Positions 49,013 to 61,100 of a stretch of 64,000 nucleotides of DNA are shown here, piece after piece. The notes beneath the pieces were generated by a model. The model worked only from the letters and a program-made list of their open reading frames with translations, did not search any database and was not told the origin of the DNA. How positions within the stretch are numbered: the stretch's first letter is position 1; each line of letters opens with the position of its first letter. The stretch is from Nymphaea colorata (lineage: Eukaryota; Streptophyta; Magnoliopsida; Nymphaeales; Nymphaeaceae): the NCBI RefSeq assembly GCF_008831285.2, contig NC_045138.2:18323934-18387933 (forward strand), in the 5' to 3' direction. The position numbers were made by a program, and so were the translations under genes.

Positions 49013-49703
49013 CATGTGAGGTACCTAATTGACAATGTTGTTGCTACATCAAACACGGATGCAACTCTGTGCCTTATTGGCGAGGGAAAGGAAGGGACTT
49101 TAGTTCTCATGCTATTAGATTTGCAAATAGTAGCACATGTTGTGCTGGGGAGTTGGATGGCTTAGCTAGGTGAGATAAAAGTGAATCTCATTAAAGTTTA
49201 ATTATGCACACACAAAAGAAGGTGGACTCCAAATTTGCTTGGAAAGTTTTATGGTGAGAAAATGATATATATATATATATATATATACTTTACTTATTAT
49301 AAAAATAACTATTAAAAACACAAAAATGATCAACTTAATATATATTTTGCATCAACTTATACTAAAGGTTATATTGTTATGGTTAAATTTCAAAAAAATC
49401 ACGTTAAATATCATATTTAATGGGCTTGGTTTTTTTTCCTGATATATTTAGAGAAACTGGTAGAATCTAGACACTTAGGTCAGACTCTTTCCGCCGCTAC
49501 CCTCCGGAATGGGCTTACGGGTATTGGGACACATGCAGTTAAGACGTATGTTGACTTTGGCAGGCACTTCTAAACGCCGCTAATGGATTGTTGGGGTTAA
49601 AGGCAACAATTGCTGCTGCAGCAGAAGCTACCTGTTGCTGTTGCTAATGCCAGCAGCACCAATGATCTGAATGCAGTTATACAGCCATTATCATTCGCAC
49701 ACA

Positions 49704-49800
<97 letters not shown>

Positions 49801-51124
49801 GAACAAAAATCAGCTGTTTTATTTGGTTACAGAACATTCATAGCTGGTGAAGAGTTGCTTAACCACATGCACTAAACTCCAATTAAATTATAAAATAACA
49901 CTAATATATGATCCATTATCAGAACACACCAACCTGTAGAGAGAACCAAATCTAAGACCAAGAGAAATAAAGGAATAAAATGATAAAGAAAGCACATGCA
50001 TGGAGGAGAAGTCCGTTGCTATCTTCATATCAAAAAACTGCTTCAACAGTTCGGTCTCGTACAAAGCAATATGTAAATCATTTTAACGAATCATGGGCAG
50101 CAATGAACCTGATGGTTGACAATATTGGCACTCATTGACTATAATGTTCTTCATGATCTGAAAAGAGTTTAGCTTTCATTGCTGCAGCAGATAGTGCAGC
50201 TCTGACAGCAGCTTTCACAATTTCTTGTAATAACCATTCCATGGTTTCATTGGTCTCCGCTTTCATCTCTTCTGTACCCATAGAGTAAGATTGAGTACAA
50301 GTAGCAGAATCAATTGAAGAAATATTAACGTTTACCAACCTTTACGATATTCTATGCTTCCCCGAATGCCATCTTGATGTATATCTTCCGAAATTCCCCT
50401 CAGAAAAAAAAATGGAAGTTTCTATTTTTTAAACTTTTAGATGGTAGCCAAGTATAATACAAAGAAGCTGAAGAGTATAGCGATCAAAGAAATATCAAAA
50501 GCAAACATAGCAGATTAAACTAAAGCTACGATTAAACATTGAAGTTTCTTATAAAAGAACTGCAACCCATGTATCACCTTGAGAAGCACTCTCCAATTGT
50601 AACAAATTAGTGGCCAATATGGAATTGCCCTCTGCTTTTGATAATCATATTGCTTGAAGTAATCAGAATTTTTTACCAGGACACACATTTCAGGAACAGG
50701 AAGCTTTTCACTCTTTCCAAATAGGATGAAACTCGGGGACAATCAGCTTCTTCGTACGAGATCCATAGGAAGCTCTTCATAACTGAATTTTGTTTTTTGC
50801 TTCATATTTCATTTTTTAACTTGCTCTGTTGTCTTGGCAATGCACGTTTTCGTTGGTGAAGAAAATCAGAAAATGGGAAAAGCCAAACATAATGGTTACA
50901 TACTCTTGGAGACAAAAACCTCTCAAACACAAACTCCGGATTCTTGCAAAACGTGTCGTTTAAATCACGACCAAGAAGTTTCACAAATAAAAACAGAACG
51001 ACGACACGATGCAAACTCAGAGATATCCCCAAACCAAAAAATTTGTGACATGAATCAATAAGAAGAAAAAGAAGTTGATGCGGACGAGGGGGAGAGAAGA
51101 GTAAAGGACGGGGATTACCAGAGA

Positions 51125-51187
<63 letters not shown>

Positions 51188-51632
51188 CTTGGTATAAAAA
51201 TAAGTCCCCGTTCTTATTGTAAGAAAACCTGCTTATTGTTAAAGGAAAGATCACAAGCATGAAGCCCTCTGTTGTAAAATTAGATGAATGTTTATCAGTG
51301 GTGAATGAATCAGGGGAGGGTTGTGGGATTTCTCTGCATTCCTGAGCCTCATTCTCTGAGGCGTCTTCCCCCCTCCCCAATTCAATATTAAATCCATATT
51401 TTTTAACCTGTAGCTGTAGCATGGGTCTGAAATCTATGTTACTGAGATCTTCAGTTTGTTTAAATTGAGAATTTAAGATCCAAAGCCATCAAACTCAACC
51501 TAATATAGGGATGAATATGCCAAATTTGTTGCGGTTGTTCATGTGGCTATGTACGAAGTTGTACCTTGTTAACATTCATAAACAATGTGGTTCTACACTG
51601 TCGAAGAGTAGGGATGCCAGTGGAATGAAATC
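49013..51632. other. Gene-poor region with microsatellites
   Basis: It contains (TA)n at about 49267-49287, 49707-49798 (one internal GA interruption) and 51125-51183. Apart from the SWI3-like scrap no gene is recognised. ORFs at 50802-51422 run through the TA tract and show no domain. Confidence 0.5.
50145..50290 (-). pseudogene. SWI3-like (SWI/SNF subunit) exon fragment
   Basis: The minus strand reads AALSAAAMKAKLFSDHEE preceded by QEIVKAAVR. This resembles the conserved C-terminal region of plant SWI3C/SWI3D chromatin-remodelling subunits (family form: LSAAAMKAKLFADHEEREIQRL). After HEE the match stops without a clear splice donor and a stop codon follows. No neighbouring SWI3 exons are seen, so this is probably a stray gene fragment. 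The match is short and from memory. Confidence 0.4.
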
Positions 51633-52099
51633 AGATAGGATATCTGATCTAACTGTTTGACAAAGTTAGGCACGAAAGAAAAATTCATGTCTGGCTAAGA
51701 ATGGAATCAGAATTAAATTTAAGAAATGACATCAGAGTTAGTAGATTTTACATTCAGATTCAGTTTCAAATCATTAGAATGTTCTATATCTAATATTCAT
51801 ATATTTTGAAAGTAACTTATTAGGATAATATGAGGGTTTAAATTTGGTCATGTATTTAAAACTCGGATTTGGATTCAGATGTTAAAAAATGAAATTATGA
51901 TTCTGATCGGATTTAGATAGTAAACTTAAACATCACATTCGGGCTTCAACATGTTGGGTTCGCCGTCTTTATTTTGGCGGTTAAGAAATACTCATGTTTG
52001 TGTTAGAAAATTCAGACTGTGGAAATTCAGTTTTGCTGGACCCTATATACCCCTTTTCCAACCTCTGTCCCAAAGTTACGGGTTTACAAGGTAAGGGCT

Positions 52100-52177
<78 letters not shown>

Positions 52178-53165
52178 AGTATGAAGGCACAAAGTCTACA
52201 AAAAATCAAAGGAAAATAAAAAGTATGAAGACAGGAACAAAAGACAACAAAAGAGTGAGAACAAGACACAAAGTGAAATGCTAGTATGAGGGCGTATTGC
52301 CAAATGCACATCAGCCTTCACCATATAATTAACAGAGTCCATTGATGCAGATATATCTCTAAACACTCTACTGTTGTGCTCCTCCCAAATCTGCCACTAG
52401 AAGCTAATAAGCCACGAGTGCCATGTACACCGCCAAAAGTGCAAGGTAGAGTGAGAAGGGCTAAAAAGAAAAGGAAGACGATACATGGAGGGGCGAAGGA
52501 TATCAGGCAGCAAAGGCCAAGCAGTTAAAAGGATATGGGAAAAAGGCAAGAATAGAAAAGATAAACATGTGACTTTGCAGCTGTATGACACATTGGTTAG
52601 TTAGATGAAAGCCAAGGAGTTAGAGGTAGTCAAAGGTATTGATGTAACATGCAAGAAAAAATCGAAAATCAATAGTACACGGAGAGACTTGCAAACTAAA
52701 GAGCTCAACAAAAAAACAAGGACAACAGAATGACCAAGTGAGGCGAAGTAATGAGAGGTGGTGGTGAAGGAGTTAGAGGAGTGAGGGGCCACTAAGGGGT
52801 ACCTAAGGGCAGAAGGTAGGCAAGGTAAAGAAAGAAAGGCATGAAATCAGTAATACAAGTCCAAAGATAAAAAGGCCATGAGTGGGAGGGTAGGTCAGGC
52901 CAGATAGACTGAGTGGTAATGTCATATTTAGAGTGGATAAAGACAAGAAAAGAAAAATCTAAAGTTGCCAAACACCACCACAACAAAGAGGACTACAAAG
53001 TCGACTGCTATAACTAAGGTCGGAAACCACAACACCCTCACCCCCCTTGAGGCGTCAAAGACAATAACCATGTCACAGGACAATTTGATGGACGGTATCT
53101 GTCCCAAAGAAACCGGCAAAGAATCCGGTCAAGCTTACAAAAAGCAGGAGCAGGAGGCTTGTAGG

Positions 53166-53869
53166 TAAGGCTGGGCGTCGGGCCGGGCTGCCGCCTGGCC
53201 GGCCCGGCCCGGGCCCTACAGCCAGGCCCGATAACCAAACCGGCCGGGGCCCGGGTGGGAAGGGCGGCCCAGCGCCGGCCCGACCCGGCCCGACTCCCAC
53301 CCTCGGGCGGTCGGGATGCCTCCGCCCTGAGCCCTCGGCTCTCTCCCGTGACCCTCCCTCTCTCTTCCCGTCTGCCTCTCCATCTCCCTCTCTCTCTCTG
53401 CTCCCTCTCCCTCTTCTCCTTCTCCCTTCCGTCTCCCTCTCCCTCTGCTCCCTCTCCCTTCCGTCTCCCTCTCCTTCTGCTCCCTCTCCCTTCCGTCTCC
53501 CTCTCCTTCTGCTCCCTCTCCCTTCCGTCTCCCTCTCCCTCTCCCGTTTCCCTCTCCCTCTCTGCTCCCTCTCCCTCTCCGCCTCCGTCCACCGCAGCCC
53601 CGCTCGCTCCCCTCCCTCTCCGCCTCCGTCCCCCGCAGCCCCGCTCCGCTCCCACACCACCTCCGTCCTCCGCAGCCCCTGCGGCTCGCAGCTCGCTCCT
53701 CTCCCTCTCCGCCTCCGTCGATCTGTCCCCCTGCAGCCCCGGCGCCCCGCTCGGTCTCCCTCTCCACTCGGCTCCCCCTTCCCGTGTCTCCCTCTTCGCG
53801 GCGGGCCGGGCCGGGCTTGGCTTTTGGTGGCCAGGCCCGGTACCCGGCCCGGCCCGATGCCCACCCCTA
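53166..53869. mobile_element. hAT-type non-autonomous element, 704 bp, with target-site duplication
   Basis: The terminal inverted repeats are taaggctgggcgtcgggccg and the reverse complement of ggcccgatgcccacccctac (TAGGGGTGGGCATCGGGCC). They are flanked by the 8-base repeat cttgtagg at 53158-53165 and 53870-53877. The interior is a very pyrimidine-rich tract with a 32-bp repeat (tgctccctctcccttccgtc..., for example starting 53478 and 53510). No transposase is encoded; the 200-300-codon ORFs here are compositional. The first duplicate has no insertion at the matching site (about 26290), so the element arrived after the duplication. Confidence 0.85.
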
Positions 53870-53877
53870 CTTGTAGG

Positions 53878-55725
53878 GTCAAGAGAATGCATGGAAATAA
53901 AGTCCACATAGTGCTTAGCCAAAGTGACTTTTTACGAGGAATGTGAAGTAGTTTACAGGACGGGTCAGCAAACAATTGCGGTGGTGAAAAGGGGGAGATA
54001 GAAGACTAAAATAGTTAGAAAGAATAGTACGAGACTTGCAGCCAGAACAAGCTACAGCAAAAAGACCGGTGTCTGGATCAGCATGATGGACAAAAAGCTA
54101 ACACTTGGCAAGGAAGGTGGACATAGTGGTCCATTGGTATGCCTTTTGCGAATATTTTGTTTCTTTTTTACAAATATTATCGAAGCTAATTCACTTTAAT
54201 GGATACCCATTCGTTTTTTCTTAATAACCAAGAATTTGCTATCCTTCCAAGAGTGCGCAACTAGAAAGCGCAAAATGACTTGAACTTACGTGATATTTAG
54301 AGTTAGATATAGAGAAGATGAAGCAAGATCCTTCTTCATAACCAATATAAATAGAAGCACCTTAATTCCTAGAACCAATTTAAGTATGCATGTTTGAAGC
54401 GAGAACTGCCCCCACGAATCTTTTTTGGTTGAACCTACAAAATATTGATTTGACACTGCTTCCCTTGAAAATCAATCTCTTGAAGCAGTTGAGAGAGAAC
54501 CTAAAAAACAGGCCAATATTTATGTATATATCTCGTTTGGATCTAACCTAACTCAAAACTATAAACGGATCAATTTGGAGGAATCAAGACGAAATGAAAT
54601 TCATGTCATTTAAAATACGTTTGTGTAGCTGATTATATATGAATTATGCAAGATTCTAATGATTGATGGCTTCATTCACGCATACTGAATAGTGTGCCCA
54701 AATGAAAAATATTAAGACTTAATAACAGAAAATTAATAATATTGATAATGATAATGACAACAATGATAGGTTTGATCAGTGTTTTCCATGTAGCTTCACC
54801 TTATTGGCAATTTGGTGATGTTCCAGTTTTTCAAATTGATCAAGTTTATTGTAGCCCACAGTTGGCGAACTTGTGACTCAGACTCGGATCAGCAGATGAC
54901 GTGGTCATCGGGTTAGCATTTCAATTGTGTTTTAAAATAACTTGAATTGATGAGTCAAGATGAGTAAAGCGGAATCCGGCCGACTCAAGGGTGAGCAGGG
55001 TTAACCTTGACTCATGCCCAGGTTATATATATCAAAGTAGGGATCTCTACACTTACTATTTTACATTGTCAAATGATTTGGTCTAAATTAGTCTAGGAAA
55101 TGAAGAGTCTGGTTGTAAACGCATGAAATGATTAGAGGTTAGAATGAAATGCCCCTAAGCTGTGCGGGGTTTTTAAACGCTCTGCTCCACAAATTATTGG
55201 AGATTCCATTGAGTTGAAAGAAGCTGGTGAGTTTGGCCAGCAACTCCTTCCTCCTGATCGTCCGCTACAACATTTATTTAGCCATTTTAGTTGACAGCCA
55301 ATGCCAACCTCAATGCCTCCTCCTTCTCACACAAACAACTAGTGGTCGACGGCGTAGAATTTCGTGACAGTGGAGACATCTCTCTTATAATAAGATGGAG
55401 ACGTTAAATTTGGCACCCATCTAAAGAAGACTTGCCGTGTTAACTTCAATTAGAAGTTCTTGACTCTTGATTTCCACAACCTTGTCCTTTGGTGGTTGTT
55501 AGCTTTAGTCGATTGGCAGGTAACTGGTAATATGTGTGTTGACAATCTTTTGATGCACCCCCAAAAAATGGGTTCCTTCCCTCATCAAGTGTAAGAAAGG
55601 AAATATTTACTATGAACGAGAAAACTGCAAAAAGATAAAAATATATCAAAAAATTCCGATGAGGGGAAGGAGGGATTCCGGTGTACACATGGATTGCAGA
55701 TTTACAAGGAGAGGGAGAGTCGGGG
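53878..55725. other. Gene-free part of block A copy 2
   Basis: Counterpart of about 26290-28135. It carries the second half of the LINE-like remnant (to about 53975) and the kinase 3' flank. No exon recognised. Confidence 0.5.
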
Positions 55726-57090
55726 TCACCTGGGTCCGGAAACTTCCGAGCCACATCGCGTACAGAACGAGACGGGTACGTCCTCCATCGAACCCGCGAC
55801 TTGGTCGTACCCATAGGCTTCCAGGAACCGCGGCGCCCTCTCAGACTCCACCAGCCACAGCGGCGGCGCTTCGACTTCCGCCTCCCCCTCCAGCATTTTC
55901 ACCACCGTCACCATGCACGGCCTTCTGTTCGGCTGTTCCTGGATGCACCAGAATGCTACCTTTGTCATCCGCTCTGCCTCCTCCATCTCCGTTTCCGTCA
56001 ACTTCAGCCTCGCGTCCACCACCTCGTTGAACTGCCCCTCCATCGCCTTCAGCATTGCCCATGCCGGGAAATAGCAGTGCCGCGGGTCCTCGGCTTCCGG
56101 CACAAAGTTCCAGCGGCCGGACACCAGTTCCAGCAACACCATCCCGTAGCTGTACACGTCGCACTTCTTGGTCGCCATCGAGTAGCGGATCCATTCCGGC
56201 GCGAGGTATCCTGGCGTGCCGCGAACCGCCGTCACGACCTGCGTCGTCTCGCCTTCCCCGAGCAGCCGGGACATGCCGAAATCGGAATGTTTGGCCACGA
56301 ATCGATCGTCTCGGAGGATGTTCTGAGGCTTGATATCGAGATGCATCATCGGCTTGCGCAACCCGCTTGGAGGTGAGCCAACCCACGAGCCGTGCCGACG
56401 GCGACGAAGTGTCTCTGTCTCCAATTTGGCAAACCGGTGCTCGGCTGGTCATGTGCTTAGTGGCCGAGGTCGACGGCCTGGGCTCGAAGAGCCATCTGTC
56501 GAGCGAGCCGTTGGGTAGGAGTTCGTAGCCGAGGAGCCGGCGCCAGCTGTCGGCGCGGATGCCGCGGAGGCGGACCAGGTTTACGTGGCGACCTCCGCCC
56601 GGAACTGGCGGCTTCCTTGCCATTGCGTTTCGAGCTTCTTCACGGCCATCCGCGTGCCGTCGGGCAACGTGCCGCGGAAGACGGTGCCGAACCCGCCCGT
56701 GGGAGCTTCTGGCTGAATCCATTTGTGGCGTCGCGAAGCGTCGTAAAGGTGAACCTCGGCGGCAGTCCTGGCAGCGTCCTCAGGAATTCCTCCTCTTCCA
56801 GTTCGTCCATGTCCTCCTCAGAGTCCTCCTCGTCTTTGATGTCAGCGATCGAACTTACTGCTCTAGGCCGCCAGACACACCGGAAGACTGCGAACACGAA
56901 GGCCAAGCAGCCGATGGTGATGCCCATTATTGAGAAAACGCTGAGATGGTTAGGTGATCGAGCCTGTGTAGCTACTAGATTGGTGGCATTCTGGACCTTG
57001 ATTCCAGCATGATATGAATCATTGGCTGCATATTTCAGGGTGTAGATGTTGCCCGATACCAGAAAGCATTCACCGGAGAAGTTTCGGTAG
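55726..57090 (-). pseudogene. Truncated G-type lectin receptor kinase (duplicate of 28136-30829)
   Basis: The minus strand corresponds to residues from about 435 to the end of the intact kinase. Signal peptide, lectin domain and most of the PAN-like region are missing because copy 2 jumps at 57090 to unrelated sequence. The membrane segment (FSIMGITIGCLAFVFAVF), acidic run and LPGLPPRFTF remain. The glycine loop is disrupted (KLPRAGSAPSS in place of KLGTGGFGTVF) and frame changes break the N-lobe and the region before the catalytic loop. From MHLDIKPQN onward the frame stays open to the original stop, with SDFGMSRLLG and YLAPEW intact. It cannot encode a receptor. The large open C-lobe suggests recent decay. 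Confidence 0.9.
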
Positions 57091-57960
57091 ATGTCAACAT
57101 TAAGTATGAGATGTCAACATTCAACACTATATGCGTGCGTGATTTTGAGAGATTTTTAAGGAACTATTGCACGGAGAAGAATGAACCTAGTTACCGATCC
57201 AGTACTCTGATTAAGTTTGTCCAGATGTCAGATAGGATCCATGAGACCCGTTCGGTGTCTGTATCTGGATTCGATTATACAGGTTTAAAATGCTTTTTAT
57301 ACAAAGAGATATGGAAAATACTCTTCATGGTCAATCATGAACGCTTTTCTATTCCCATTTAATGTCGATTTTGTGAACAGCAGCGCCTGTTTATTGGGGT
57401 GTGAACGCACGGGTCAGATTTGGGTTTGATGGATTCTTTATTTTTTGCAATTATACAACCAGAGAAGGCAGAGATTGACATTCACACAGCCAACCTGTGC
57501 ACTTTAACTTGGATTTCCAAGGTACTATTGTCCCAATTTGTTTATCCTGAGTTTTCTTGATTTCTGTTATTTTAATTTCTTAATCTATTTGAAAACTAGA
57601 TGCAATATCAAGTCTTCGCAGCGAGCTATATGGATCAGACTAGACCGGATATAAATTCACAGGCATGAGCAAGTGACTATAAACCTCCTATATTTCTTTT
57701 TATTTCTCATCTCAATTCAACAGCAAATACTGTGAATCCGTTACTTTTTCTTATTTTTGGAATCTGTATGACTCGTGCTAGTGGTGAAGAACTCTAACAT
57801 TCAGATTTGAAAGGATAATGTACTAAGATGAAAACCAAACAAAAGAAAAATACATTAGGAATGATAAGAACCAATAATGATCTGTGACATTTGTGGGTAT
57901 ATAAGACTTAGAGACCACTCAAACATAAATAGGAATAAACATTTATATTAGGAAGATTGA

Positions 57961-58120
57961 TGGGGGTCGCGCGAACGCGTTCCCCCTCTACCACAAATTA
58001 TGACGTCCACTCTCCCACTTGGGGAGATGGTAGAATGACTCTCCTCCAAAGTGCAATGGAGGCAGTCACCCTAGGCCATCGACCTTGATGATCGCCGATA
58101 GACCCCGTCCAGGTAAGTAT
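57961..58120 (-). ncRNA. U1: U1 spliceosomal snRNA, copy 3
   Basis: A 160-nt duplicate of copy 2 with the same 5' end, loop I GATCATCAAG, ATTGCAC loop, Sm site AATTTGTGG and terminal stem-loop. It differs from copy 2 by one substitution that I see, in the loop II to III region (ctcctccaaagtgc against ctcctcccaagtgc on the plus strand). Such close identity after a duplication whose flanks have diverged more suggests the gene is under selection or converted. Confidence 0.95.
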
Positions 58121-58144
58121 GACTCAACCGTCCACCTCAACTCA

Positions 58145-58197
58145 CTTTTATACGCGTTCCTGGCTCCCATTCTCGACCAAAATGATCGATACAGGAC
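58145..58197 (-). promoter_or_regulatory. USE and TATA of U1 copy 3
   Basis: On the minus strand GTCCTGTATCG (58197-58187) and TATAAAAG (58152-58145) lie 34 bases apart, the same Pol II-type spacing as the other two copies. Confidence 0.85.
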
Positions 58198-61100
58198 TAA
58201 ATTCCTTTCACTATCTAAACCGCGTTATCTCCTTCGCGAAAAATATCGCGAACATAGTCGGATTTTGCTTTTATTCCATACATCCATACAGGCTTCAGCG
58301 TGTATCTGTTTATCTTTTTCGCGATCTTGAATCGAAGTTTGTGAAGCCTCTTTTTCCCTCTATTAAATTAGTTGCCCGTTCTGTGGCAAAATATTGATCA
58401 GATTATCGGTTTGGTGTTAGCTGCTATGACCCAAAGCGTTTGATCGTGAATGTTCTGTGATATATTATTTTATAATAAATGTCTTGTGGCCGAAGCACGT
58501 ATGGGCAATTGCCCACACTGACACACAAAAATTATGTTTCAGCATATTAATGCTTTGATTTATTTATCTGTTTGTGTACGTATTGATGCCTTTTTGTCAT
58601 TAATTTTTTGAAGGTCTGCCCTCGAGGGGCCTCAGCTAAGAATTTCTAGTTCCATTGATTTTAAGTTTGCACAACGAATCGAGCTAACTTGAGCTCGATC
58701 AAACTCGCTTGGTCAAGCTTGACTTATTTGTAAGTGAGTTGAGCTTCAGCTTAACAGGAAACTCAAACTTGCAGTTGAACAAATTCGAGTAAGGTTGTTT
58801 ATTGTAGGTTATATTTTCTCTTGTATTGAATTTAAAACCAAAAGAAAAAAAATCCAAGTCAAATGGGGAGTTGGTATACATGTTTAAATAAGTCTGAGCT
58901 TGAGCAGGGGCTTGGTCTATCCGAGTGATCTGGAGCTGACCGAGTGATCTCGAGCTGACTTGGTACAGGTCCACTTGAGCTCAAGTCGAGCGAGATATGC
59001 ATCAAATTGAGTCCAGCTGACCCAGCTCGAGCTCAACTTAGCTCGTGTACAGCCCTAACCACTATGGCTTGTAGTATATTTTGTACCAAACAAGCACAAA
59101 AGGAGACGTGGAACTAAACCGTCTTTTCTAGCTAGAGCAGCTTTAGAACTTGCTTGCTTTTGGCCATTGCTTAAAGAATTTTCCCATGAAAATTGCATCA
59201 AAGCTCTTTTCTGCTCTTGAGATGTATGAAAATTTGGTTTAACAATTTGTTTATGAACTTGAGATGTGAAGAGCCAACACTATGCATGGAAAGTGCTCAT
59301 TTTTTCTTGTAAATGAGGGCGAGTCATGCTTTATGTGAACTTTTTCTTCCTTTCCTGTTTTATATAATATGAAAGTTAAACGCAAAATGTAAACATTAAG
59401 TATGAGAAGTCGACATTCAGATCATGTTGAATGTGAGAGATGTACACATCAAATATGATATACATCGCCACCGACTCATGGCAGAATCAGAATGCTAGAA
59501 TTATGTACTAGTTTTTTATTTCATTGTCTTCTTCAACCAAGTTGTCATGACTCTCGTGCCAACATTGCAATTAAATATTCCTTTCCTTGTTGTCCAAAAA
59601 CATCAATAGGTAATGTCTCGTTAGCTCCAAAATGTAGCCACAATAAAGAAAGTAGACTTTTACTATATTTTAACAATAAACTAAGCAAAGAAACACTACT
59701 TATTGAATCACCAATTAGCAATAAACTGGCATTGATAAAATAATAAATACCCACTGAAAGTTAACGACTTCAAAAGAAGTTGACTAAACAATTTGATGGC
59801 AGTGGGAGTCATGTTAAGATTGATCCATTCATCCAAACGTGATCATGTCAATGAAATCGACAGACTTCACAAACGAGTTCAAGCAACCCTACTCTTTCCA
59901 AATTCGAAGCATGAGATATGCTAGTTTCGCCTTCAATTGGTTAATTATACGCGAGAGTTTCAGTACAAGTTGAAAGGAAAGAGGGAAGGTGGCATCAAGA
60001 AAATTAATGTTAATTACTTAAGAGAGGCAAAATATGAGGGCAGCGCCAGTGGCTTGGCAACAAGTAAAATAAGAAGAACTGATGAGATCAAACTGTGAGA
60101 AGAAAGTAATTAAAAGAATAAACAAAATCAAGAGATCCAGGTAGAGTTATAAACCAACGAACAGGAGAAAGGGAGAGGAAGAGGGAGGAGATCAAAGCTG
60201 TTAGGAACGAGACCCTTTCTCTCTCTCAAACACTCGTGATATCAAGTGAAGATGAACAAGAAGATGAAGAAGAAAAGAAAACAGGGACTTTTTCAACATT
60301 TTTTAAATAATTATTCTTTTGTATTACCAATATACATGTATTTGTGAAGATTAGTTATTGTATTGAACATTAGGAAGAAGTTTTATGATGGAAATGAAAA
60401 TGTCTTTTATTTTATGGTGTTTCAGTGTATTTTATAATTGGAGAAATTTAAAAATTATGCAATTTGTAATTTTATGATGAAACATAATTACCACTTTGTT
60501 GAACACACACACATATATAAATTAAATAAAATTTGAATGGTGCACATCAAAAGCGTATTCCCGATTATATCCACTTCAATTTTCTTTAACGAAGTACTGA
60601 GAGTTGTGGTGGCACCAAATCATTTGATAACGAAGTACCGAGTCTTACCATTTCCTTTGTAAAAGAAAAGTTTGCAGTCCATTATTGTGGATGCCATTTC
60701 GACTTTGTTATATATGTATGGAGAGAGAGAGAGAGAGAGATTGATTGGTAGATAAGATTGACAGAGATCAAAACTAGACTCCTCAAAATTGATTGTTTAA
60801 ACTTTTTTTTTTTCTGTAATCCAACCATGCATATGTGATCTTAAGAATATTTTGATGAAAAAATATACATTAAGTTGATCCTTTTTTTAATCAAATAATG
60901 TTTTCTATAGAAAAATCAACGGCCCTTATAGAGTCAAAATTTCACTACTACAAAAATTTATAGTTTTTATATAAACTACATAAACTAAGACTCCTTTTAC
61001 GCTGAATTAGTGATTCTAGATTGTTCATATTTTGTTTAAAATATACTTTAACAATGATTTAAGAAGTCTAGTTTTTATTCCTAGATATATCTCAATAACG

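Larger units (their letters stand above)
51633..57090. repeat. Segmental duplication, block A, copy 2
   Basis: Same-orientation duplicate of 24738-29528. It differs by a single long (TA)n (about 52103-52173), one unit instead of three of the 67-bp repeat, and an inserted hAT-type element (53166-53869). It ends at gtttcggtag (57090), inside the kinase gene. Confidence 0.9.

Noticed and set aside
50802-51422. 206-codon minus-strand ORF
   Set aside because: It runs through a (TA)n tract coding Ile-Tyr repeats and has no domain on either side.
53038-53975. Overlapping 180-300-codon ORFs on both strands rich in Arg/Glu/Gly or Pro/Ser/Leu
   Set aside because: They arise from the 32-bp pyrimidine-rich repeat inside a hAT-type element. 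They have no domain and all frames are open for compositional reasons.
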